A DNA stretch of 64,000 bases. Origin: Phallus indusiatus (taxonomy: Eukaryota; Basidiomycota; Agaricomycetes; Phallales; Phallaceae). Shown here piece after piece: positions 54,641 to 64,000 of the stretch. The stretch lies in NCBI GenBank assembly GCA_027605045.1, contig JAQFWX010000010.1:500879-564878 (forward strand), in the 5' to 3' direction. Within the stretch, counting starts at the first letter, position 1, and every line of letters begins with the position of its first letter. Both the position numbers and the translations under genes were made by a program. The notes under the pieces are model-generated. The model made no database searches and was not told the DNA's origin. It was given only the letters and a program-made list of their open reading frames with translations.

Positions 54641-55813
54641 GACTGTTGAACGTCTCTATCCCCCAATGCTCGCAAAGTGGCCGGGGTCCGGGTCGGCAAG
54701 GTCAAAATCAACTTGGCTCCGAATGCGCGTGGAAATGCGGTCCATATAAAAGAAGATAAGGCAGATTAAACAGGATCATCCTATTAGGTATGACGTAGAT
54801 GCAAAATGGTGGTTAGTGATCTGAATTTCTTCTTCTAGTCGGTCTCGTTATGCCATCCTTCACCGCGTCCTTCATTTTGCGTCATTGAGATTTCGGTGCT
54901 AAGGACACCAGACCAACTCGTGCTTTGGCACATCTTTGTTCCTAAAGATATCATTTGCATGTGCTACAGCATATCTCGTCTCGCCTTTTCTACGTTATTC
55001 AAAATCGTTTCAAAGTCGGAGCATGATTGAACTGCTGAACGTCGAATATAATCGTCGACGAATCAAAAGCAATTTGGCGGGCTGTTAGGCCTCATTGTGT
55101 CTCGACTACAAAGCCAACGCGGGGCAACGATACTCTCGGTGAAGATCGTAACAGATCTGAGCTCAGATTTTATAGTTGTCGAAGAAAACCATTGCAAGTC
55201 CGAATCAGTCACTAGTCATGCTATCAGAATCTATCGGGACGATAATTGAGAATCTCTGTACCACCACTTGTTGTCAGGTAATTAAAATGTGGTGTCGGTC
55301 AAGTTTCCTGTATGACTGGCTAACTTGAATCTTTAGATGGTTTTATGGACTTTGTCGATGTATTGTAATAGAAAAAGGAACTCAATCTGTTGTGTAAAAA
55401 CCGCAGAGGACTTGATATATCACCAGATTCGCGTCATGTCCGTTCAAGCGGTATCGAAACTTTATAACTGAGATACCCCCCACAACAATGAGTGATTAAT
55501 GATGCTTCATCTCAAAATTTAAGTGACTATGTGATGCAGCTCGATTATAGTCTCTGCGACGGTTTGTAACCGTTCAGGCGCCACGGTCCAATGATCCTGA
55601 GAAAAGAAGAGAAGAGGGTTCCTTCTATTGTGCCATGGCAAACCTTTCAGGCACGGAATTGGCGACATAGCCAATGGTCATTCATCTGACAATAGAGTCC
55701 GACTGTAATCAATGGCTTCACACGCAATTGGGTCGAGTCCTGATATGCACGAGGAAAACACGAGGTGGCGGGCTACTAACGTTTTGAATTATAATATTAA
55801 CTTGGGCGCACTT
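54641..55813. other. Spacer in unit 2, no gene seen
   Basis: Matches parts of 44990-46580 (for example TATATCACC(A/G)GATTCG upstream of both genes). No coding signal. Confidence 0.5.
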
Positions 55814-55826
55814 CACCGAACCTCCC
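55814..55826 (+). promoter_or_regulatory. DUF6535 upstream box, gene 3
   Basis: CACCGAACCTCCC, one base different from the boxes of genes 1 and 2, ends 50 nt before the ATG. Confidence 0.5.
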
Positions 55827-55875
55827 CTATCTCTACACATTATTCCGTATCGCACGCAATCACCAGAGACACTCT

Positions 55876-58800
55876 ATGTCCGAAACACTTAACTGGAAAG
55901 AACATAAAGCATGCATCGATGGTCCTGACGAAGATGGCAATAGTTCTGGAATGACACAGGAGCGGCCTGATGGCCAAAGTGAACGTCCCAAGTCTCCGTC
56001 CATAAACGTGGCCCCGACTCCTTTGAACGAAGAAGGCATTCAACCTGCTACCGGGCCAGCGTCGGGAAAACAGTCCGATGAAAGAATAGAGGATTTAGTG
56101 AGCCTTTTTCGCGATTTCCTTGGTAAGTCTCTGTTTTATGAAACGATATGTGAAAATTGCTCATTAAGGTTTTAGAGGCTGCGCCTAACAAAGCAGTTTC
56201 AACCGGTTCTTCTCATCCTATAGCGCAACAAAACAAAGCCGGGCGTAAAAGGTTTTTCGGAATAGCCAAAGACTTTTCTCCGGAAACTGGCTGTGAGCAT
56301 AACAGTTGAAATTCCGCGTTAACTTGTTTGATTCAACGTGATGCATTTTAGCGAATAATAGATATGATTACGAGCAAAAGTATCCACGAGATCGATTTGG
56401 AAAGGAGGTTTCCAACAATTCTCGCGTTTGGTTGACATACCTCGATGAAGCCGAATCGTTTGATCGTGAGAGGGTAGAGGGATGGAAAGAGACAGTGGAT
56501 GTCCTTCTGGTTTTTGTAGGCAGATATTTTATTCATAATCATTGCATCAAAGCTTATTTTAACACATATCAGGCTGGTCTCTTTTCTGGCGTTATAACAA
56601 CGTTCATCTCTCAAGCCTCACAAAACCTGCAGCAAGATAACACCCAAGTTTCTGCGTCCTTGTTGTTCGCAATAGCCCAAATCCTACTAGCACAATCTAA
56701 TGGAATCCCGGCAAATATCCCTTTAAACTCAATGATGAATCCTAGTTCGCCCTTCACACCAAACACAAATGCAGTTTTGGTGAACGGTCTATGGTTCACC
56801 AGTCTTGCAATCACATTGTCCGTGGCGCTGTTTGCTGTTCTCGCGAAACAATGGCTATATTATTACCTGTCTTCTATCTCTGGGACGGCAAACGAAAAAG
56901 TTCGAGCCAGGCAGTTGCGATTCAATGGGTTTGAGTCGTGGAAGGTTGCAGCGATCGTCGACCTCCTCCCGATTCTCCTTCATCTTGCGGTCGGCTTGTT
57001 CCTCACTGGCATTATTATATTATTGTTTCCATTGGATGTTCATGTGGCCTGGACGATTGTCGTTATTGCGGGCATTACTTTTACTTTATATTTCGTTTCG
57101 GTGATGCTGCCTATCTGGTATCCGGAATGCCCGTACACGACCTCGTTGACAATTTACATCGGGATCCTTTTCTTTATTCTACGACAAACGTTCCAAAAGA
57201 TCACCGGAATCATAAATAAGGGATTTAAAGCTATCTGGAGAAACATAAATTCCAAGGCTCGGCATACCGTTGTGCATCTCGTTCTCTATGGCCAGAGCCT
57301 CGTCAGACATGGATTCATGTTCAGTTCCATGTTAGCTGGTGCAGCGGGCCGTGGTTTTGAAAGATTCCGTTCCACTATATTTTCTGACAAGCTCCCGGGA
57401 TTCACAAAGTGGAGGGAAGAGAATATTAAAAAAGCTATTGAGAATACCACGTCCCTTGACTACGAGGCACTCAAATGGCTCTATGCGACTTCCCAAAACC
57501 GAAGTGTTCATCGAATTATTGCACGGTGCGCCGCTGTGCATCCAATTATCAAGAACCAGTTTGGTTCACATGCTTGCTGGTATCTTCGGCATACTTTGGA
57601 AATCAGTGAAACAAATGTAGTGGATATCCGTTATGGTTTGTGTTTGGATATCGATCTCCATAATCCTCGGATGCGTGCTCACTGGAAATTACTCCTGTCT
57701 ATTCCCGATGTGGTAGAAAGTCAGCTGGAGGAAGGAGAGTGCCAAACCTATCTCCACTTTGCAAAAAAATGGATGTCTGGTGATGAACCGAAGCGCCAAA
57801 CTCTCCTTGACGCCATCAACGGCACTTTCAATCTTCCATTGATAATATGGAGTTCCCTTTTAAACGAGTCAACAGATACCACGGTGGCTGTGCATATCCT
57901 TGCTTATAAACCCCTGACTCTATTTCCTTGGGATTCAAATCCCACCCGTGAACTTATCCATAATGCGGGGTTAGTATACTTTGGCAGTATTGAACTGGTA
58001 TGGTGGAGGTTTGAATATCTGTTTCGTTACTTTGAACTTGGTACACCTGACTGTTCATCGGAAGCCAAAACATATGGAACATGTTATCTCCTCCTTATCA
58101 CTATCTATCGTAACCTCACCTCCGATGATCCGATGATCACCGACAAAGGAGTGAGACAGGAGTCTTTGACAGGGGTGCTTAGAACCTTTGACCAAGTACA
58201 TCTTGTGTTCACTGGTCGCCTTCGCACATTAGAGGACGCCCTCCGTTTCTTCAGAGAGATTTGCTGCGTGGACTCGTTCTGGTGCGAGTCTATGACAAAT
58301 GAAGCCAGAATTTGGGCAGCTCTTACTCTGGGTAGCATGAATCTCTCGATCAGTTATCTGGAGAAGAGCTTGCCTTTTACGGACAGCCATGATCTCTCTC
58401 TCATATATCAATGGTATTCCCGAGACCTCGGGTCAGAACTCTCATATTACACATCTCACCTGCTCGTGTTGTTGCTCGTACCACAGAATCGACACCATCT
58501 ATCCACGATCCTTCTGACTGATCCAGATCCAGTATCCCACTTCTCGAAATGTCTTCACAACTTGGCGAATCATCATTCCACTGATGAGGACAAGACCCTA
58601 TGTCGAGTCTTAATGGACCTCCTCAAATCAGTGGGCTCGAAGGATAATACCCTGCATGCTATTCTTTACGACCCCTCTGTGCTTTCACAACTATGGAAAC
58701 TCCTCGTGTACTGCCAATGGGAAACACAAAGGTATTTTCTGCTTGTGAAATCGAAGATTAACAGGGAGAGTTTGGACAAGCTATTTGCCGCTATGAATGA

Positions 58801-59117
58801 ACTAGTGCGATCACTGGACGACTTGGAAAACTTACCATTAGTATGTCAGCGGGATAAAGAATACACAGAAGATGTTCGTTCTGCATTAGCGGCATCTGCG
58901 CGTGAATTTGGACAACTTATCGGTCAACCCGAGGCCAGTGCCGATCAATCTGCGTTTGAGAATGGGCCGTCAAACAATGACCACAACGACGAAGAGCGTG
59001 CTCAGGTGCCTGTTCCGGATGAGGTATGTCTTTTTTAGAGTCCATCATCCTTGGGAGAACCCATACTAAAGACAATTATATAGCGTATAACCTTTAATTC
59101 CATAGGCAATTGGATGA
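55876..59117 (+). CDS. DUF6535 membrane protein, gene 3
   Basis: Exons 55876-56122, 56176-56292, 56352-56515, 56573-59023, 59106-59117 (about 996 aa). Closest to gene 2. Same membrane helices (LLPILLHLAVGLFLTGIIIL, IAGITFTLYFVSVMLPIW) and basic loop ANEKVRARQLRFNGFESWK. The third intron (56516-56572) is 57 nt with no stop in frame, so retaining it would add 19 residues in the first membrane helix; in genes 1 and 2 the same intron breaks the frame. The N-terminus is longer than in gene 2 (SGMTQERPDGQSERPKSPSI). Function unknown. Confidence 0.82.
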
Positions 59118-60663
59118 AAAAGACATCCGAGTCCATTTGGTTAAGAATGCCCCGTAAAACCAGTAATCAGTCGAATGCTAGTCCGATCGCACTTAGTGAA
59201 ATGAACTCAACCCTGACAGCATAGTAAAATAATTCTGTATAACCAACGATTGTAATATACAATAACCGAACTCGAGAAATGTGATTCAAGTTGTAAACAT
59301 TACAGGCCAATATTTCCAGTCCGCTCATTTCAACGCAATAATGAAAGCACTGGCTGTGTGTGGAAGTTGTGGCGGGGCGAATTCATTCCCGTCAGGTGCA
59401 GAGAGATAAAATACACGAGTACGAACTTTGGAAAAAGAGCAAACTGAAACGAACACCAAGAGCGTTTGAAGATGTCCCAGGGAACGGGATAAAGCAACTT
59501 GAGTTAGAACGTGAGATTAGAAAATTATAATTGGATGAAACGACTGACATGCTTTTATTAAAAGAGGTGCTGGTAAGCTGACGACGGAAGACGCGTCCTC
59601 TGCTCTTAAAGAAAAACCAGAAGGGAAAAAACAGCACATTCGATCTTAATTTTAACTCCCTCGAAATCACGGTGACGATCATCACCGTTGGTTTTTGCTT
59701 GCGTGCGGGATACTAATGGCTGTCTTCGCGGAAACAACAGCTATGCAGCAGAAGGCCTTCATCGCAGATAAGTGTCTAAACTGAGACCAGCCCTATTTTT
59801 CCAGGTGAGAACAGGGAAAGGGCTAATTTTCGTAGGATAGATGATCTGCCTATTTGGGCAATTGGATGACGCGTCTTTCCAAAAACAAAAAGTGTGAAGA
59901 GGCCTACCATTATGCAAACTGTAAAGAATTTCTGGATGCCGATGCGTTAATTGTGGCATTTTTTCGGTTTCAGTTCAGAGAGAGAGAACAGGTTGGCCGT
60001 ATACGTAGCGGTAGGAAGAAAAACTCGTTACTTCATTGCCACGCCGTCACACCTAAAATTTTCATGTCACGATGAACTAAACAGCTCCGACCATGCATTC
60101 TCCGATTGTTTCCTGGAAAGCAATGATTTACATTTGTGTAAACCTTGAAAAACTCACAGCGGTTAACTGAGACCTGAAAAACGGACCTGGGAATGATGCA
60201 GACCGGTAAGCCCTGGAATACGCCTATGACTGAAGAACTAACGAAGGAGTGGTACGTTGCTCTCGTTGACGTTAGTTACAGTATGAAATGATATCTCCTC
60301 TTTCGTGATTGTCGCGCGCAGTTCTTATTGTAACAAGCTCATTTTCGAGGCACCAGCAGGAATGGGTCCGTTTAGAAATTTCACTCTTTTTCTGCGGTTG
60401 CGTTTTCATGCGGCCATCGGACGATTGAAAAGGATTCGTATAGTGGTAGGCCTCAGATATCACACCAAAAGAGGTTTGAACTATGATGATGAGATTATTG
60501 GTTCGTAACCGTGCCAAATATGAAGCTGTAGAGCTATCGTGACAGGCCATAATCTCTTGACCTATTGTGTACTGTTGACACAACGTCAGTATCCGAAAGA
60601 CTGACTCAGATGCTTTGGTATAGCTCTTATGGTGCCATATATATCACATAATGTCGCGAAAAT
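59118..60663. other. Downstream of DUF6535 gene 3, no gene seen
   Basis: To about 60030 it is the duplicated non-coding part of unit 2. The rest is AT-rich with short frames only. Confidence 0.5.
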
Positions 60664-62156
60664 CTACACTGTGTCAGAAAATCCATCCCCGTGAAGGAAT
60701 TCATAAAGTCCCATGAACACACGTCGTACATCCTCCGGCCACGTTTGATAGCATTCCAAGAACATTTGAGAGTACGTTTTGGGGCTATAATAAACACAAA
60801 ATTTTACGTTCAGAAGCCAAGCTATATGTCTTCGAAGTATGGATGATTTTGATTCCAGTGCCTCTTTGAAACGCGGAACCGTGGATTCGAGGTGTTTTCT
60901 CCGGGCTTCACACCATGCATCTGCTTCTTTCTCTTCAGCAAACCTGCATCGAATGTGATAGTCATGTGAAGCCGCAGCCCAGAGAGGTACCGCAACTGAA
61001 CCTTCCCAATCAATAGCGGCGACGATACGTGAAGGATCATCCCATGATACGAAGATGTCGTCCAACTCGGGATTAACCAGCACATTCGGGAACTCGCAAT
61101 CGAAATGCAGGGCGTCCAAGGATTTCCTGAATAATCTGTGGAATTTCTCAAAGAAAACGAATGGAAGTTCTTCGGGATCTTGATTCATCAGTTTGGATTT
61201 TTTTCGCCACTCCTTCCACAATTCGGTTTGGTTGGTAATTAGGTCATACTCTCCATCAGCTCGTGCCTTCAGATACTCCAAAGAAGTCTCAAATGGTCCT
61301 CGCAATGAGGGAGGAGCATACGGAGCCATATATGGAAAGACGAGAGGACCGATGTTATCTCTGGATGACTTTAAATCCGAGGTCGGGAGAGGACAACCAA
61401 TTTTAGGGAACTGCAGGTTGAGTAGCTGGCTTTCATAATCTATTATCTGGTACATGATCGATTCAGTTTCTGCGGGTGTTAAAACGGCCGGGATCCTTTG
61501 CCCAATTACCTGAATTGACGATGTGTTAGGTGAACAATTAGAAAAACAAACGCGTCGCTTACCCGCTCTTGAAGCATGTACCGGCCTTTAGCGGGGTTGT
61601 CAGTTTTCCAATCGATAGCATAAACAACTGGGACTGGTATGGTAGTCTCTTGTCGAAGAATAGATAGAACTGCAAACTAAGGAAATAAAGTTAGAAGGCA
61701 ATACTATTCAATTAATCAGCTAATGAGAACTCACTTCTGAAGCGACCTCACGTTCTAGAGTGTCATTGTCATAGTTCGAGAAATCATTCACTGGACTGCA
61801 ATGAACACGTGCAACGATATCTGAGCCATCTTCGAAAATGACGGCAATTGCCTGTATATGAATAAATCTAGCAACCCCTTGTTTCGTGGATCGATTCAAA
61901 GTACCTGATTGAAACCACCTTTCAAATAATGACGCTTTAAGATATGGCCACTTAAAATATCGACGACTATACCTTGAGCAAAACGAAATGCATCAACGGC
62001 GGTCTTGTTCATTATTCTTCCTGCTTCTTCTTTGAGGAAATTCAGATTCAAACCATTTGTCGCTTGATCTGCCTTGTCCAGCCGCTCTGGACAACGTTGG
62101 AACGCTCTCCGATACTCAGAAGCTATAGAGCGTGGGGAAGGTGGCCGTACCTGCAT
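60664..62156 (-). CDS. APH-like phosphotransferase (kinase-fold) protein, copy 2, intact
   Basis: Four exons with consistent phase: 62156-61905, 61851-61735, 61676-61563, 61509-60664, giving 442 aa. N-lobe: HYLKGGFNQAIAVIFEDG (glycine-rich loop and start of the ATP-binding sheet), VARVHCSPV, and LEREVASEFAVLSILR with the Glu that pairs with the ATP-binding residue. Hinge region: RYMLQERVIGQRI. C-lobe: catalytic HFDCEFPN (H-x-D-x4-N), metal-binding AAIDWEGS, then a helical region. This is the aminoglycoside phosphotransferase (Pfam APH) fold, widespread in fungi (relatives of AIM9); the small-molecule or protein substrate is unknown. The ATG at 62156 is the first in frame, but a spliced upstream exon cannot be excluded because CAG/GTACGG follows the ATG. 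Copy 1 at 25624-26544 is its disrupted paralogue. Confidence 0.82.
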
Positions 62157-64000
62157 ATTTAGCTGGAACGTTGGAGAACTTCACGGATGTGAAGAAAAGA
62201 CCTAGAGTGATTGCCGGAGCGCTGATTGAAAAACACGGCGAGCTACAGGTCGCCGTTGGCCGAGTGCTGCAGGCCAACATACAATATTCCAGCGTTTTCA
62301 GACAAGTTGACAACTACTCAGCCTTAGAAATATTGACTACTATTGATGGTCGATGATCGATGGATTGGGACATTGAGCTCACACAAGTGGCAAAATAAAG
62401 CAATACCAAAAAGCATACATACTACAGATTGAAGAAGTACTCATCATGGAAGTTATACCATCTCCCGTCATTTATCACATCACCTTCGTTCGTCCAAGTC
62501 TAAACACCTCCTTTATTCCACCTTTTAACCTCAAGTTCGAGTTCGGATTGTAGGGGAAAACTTATAACGGGGTGGTTTGACCAATTGACCCACAAAGAAT
62601 AAAACAAAGGTTAGTTAGTACACGCATCAAACGTGCGCGTGACATGTGACGGAATGAGGGTGTTTGTGGGTGCTAGATATAATCGCCGCTCCTCCCAACT
62701 TGCTCCTGTGACGGAGTCCTGTCAAGCTCCTGTTAACTATATTCTAGACAGTCCATGGGATAAGGAAGTTGATCTGAACATGTGGATGAAGAGTAGATGT
62801 CAAACCAAAACGACATCCATAAGCCCACACTGGTCCATGTGAGTCGTGGCATAGGCTGTCGTTGAGAAAACCTTTAACCATCGTCGTTTGTTTCGCCTCA
62901 GCCACTTCAGCAAGTGTCGTTCGCTTAGTCTTCGCTATGCTGCCGTTGAGCATCTTTCCCTTCCAACCTCATAAGCCTATCGACGTTTGTGTTATCGTAA
63001 TTTGGTAGGAAAGTTGAGATGAAAGTGCAACTTCCAGATCTTAATTGAGGTATTTATGCACCTCTAGTTCTTTCGGCGCGCAGTGATGGCAATGTAGCTA
63101 TCTTTCATTATGGGATCATCACCTCGTTATATCAATATCTGATGCTGAGCTGCCTCTTCTCAGAAATGATCGCTATGAATAATCTATGCAGCTCAGGAAT
63201 CACAAATACAGCCTCAGAAGATCTCTTCAATCCGCGACTCTTCGGAGGATTATGATCTAATTATTGTATAAGACTGCTTTGGGAGAATTGAAATTTCACC
63301 GGAAAGGTGATGACATTTGAGCGAGTCAGAAGTTAATTGTTCAGCCGTACGACGTAAAATACAAGTCTCTGGTTTTAAGCTGAAGGCTATACCAACATCT
63401 CGCGTCTGATAATGCCGCATCGCGCAGTCATACACCCTCGAAGAGGGTCTTGGCCTCAGCAGTCATCAGTCTATGTAGATGATTACAGATGATGACTCAA
63501 CCATTACTCAAAATTGCGGCGTCACGGACCCGTTGCTCAGGAGAAACAAGACCGACGGTAGCTCTAGACTCCTTGATGTCTCCAATGCCCTCTCCACTGA
63601 TGCATCGCCTTCTCGGTCTTCAATTCATTCGACGCAGTACATAATAGGGGATAATAGGGTGTAATTACCTTCCCGGTGTTTTCTAGTTCCTTTGCTTAGA
63701 CAAATAGCCTTCAGCTTCAACTCCGGAGTCCGAGCACGTGTGTAACGTCTCACTAAGGTCCGGACGTTTAATCCTTCTTTCTCACTTTGTTCTCGTCAAT
63801 GGCGGTGCTTTTTAAAATTTATTACGTTAGGGAAATGAGACGGATCTTGCAAGATCTTGCATCCCTCAAGTGAGGGATATACGATACAGGGTTCTGAGAT
63901 ACAATCTCACAAACCGAAACACATAAAAACGCGCTTTCGGGCCCACTCTACTCCAACACCTGCCCGAACCTCCAAACCTGTTCATCAAAATTCCTTGATT
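62157..64000. other. Right edge, no supported gene
   Basis: Short frames. One at 63479-63664 (MITDDDSTITQNCGVTDPL) has a plausible hydrophilic N-terminus and could be the first exon of a gene running off the window, but nothing confirms it. Confidence 0.4.

Larger units (their letters stand above)
53676..60030 (+). repeat. Duplicated segment, unit 2
   Basis: Counterpart of 43613-50870. It is shorter mainly because the spacer between the relic gene and DUF6535 is about 0.7 kb smaller. There is no hAT end at its left border, unlike unit 1. Confidence 0.7.

Noticed and set aside
62132..62356. Plus-strand frame opposite the start of the APH-like gene
   Set aside because: Antisense to the kinase gene start; no family recognised.

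Overview
The window looks like a basidiomycete (mushroom-forming, Agaricomycete-type) chromosome segment. The support is short spliced introns of about 50-75 nt with GT..AG ends, three DUF6535-type membrane protein genes (a family known mainly from Agaricomycetes), chromodomain Ty3/Gypsy retrotransposons, and hAT and CACTG-ended DNA transposons. I saw no bacterial operon, CRISPR array, rRNA or tRNA gene.

Left third (1-25.6 kb): a nested pile of transposons that can be read in order of arrival. A hAT transposon inserted in an exon of an aminoglycoside-phosphotransferase-like kinase gene; only the last exon and 19 nt of the one before it lie in the window (25624-26544). Chromovirus A (before base 1 to 22000) then landed in or beside the hAT. 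Element B (2428-18555, two 397-bp LTRs, TSD ATCGA) split A's integrase. B was hit by a solo LTR in gag (3482-4089) and by element C (7150-16438, minus strand, 266-bp LTRs, TSD GTAAG). C was hit by a 170-bp hairpin MITE (13495-13664, 8-bp TSD) that cut a once continuous gag-pol frame. A second hAT-like MITE (22010-22267), two solo LTRs of a 619/620-bp family and two further degraded LTRs complete the pile. A and C belong to one clade and share an extra gene (ORF3) downstream of pol that I do not recognise.

Middle (26-43 kb): a TFIIF-beta-like gene (minus), a 1.2-kb CACTG-ended non-autonomous transposon, an F-box gene with one frameshift (plus), DUF6535 gene 1 (plus), an intact F-box paralogue (minus) and the 3' end of a second hAT.

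Right third (43.6-64 kb): two homologous segments of roughly 6-7 kb, each with a decayed gene that may be an NTF2/RRM (G3BP-like) relic followed by a DUF6535 gene (genes 2 and 3), separated by about 2.8 kb without a supported gene. Beyond them is an intact four-exon copy of the phosphotransferase-like gene (minus). All three DUF6535 genes share exon structure and a 13-nt motif about 50 nt before the start codon.

The host genes do not form an obvious pathway. They are lineage-expanded families (F-box, DUF6535, APH-like kinase) in a repeat-rich, duplicating region. The most original signals are ORF3 of the A/C retroelements with its possible internal promoter, the predicted self-priming of element B, and the fixed upstream box of the DUF6535 genes.
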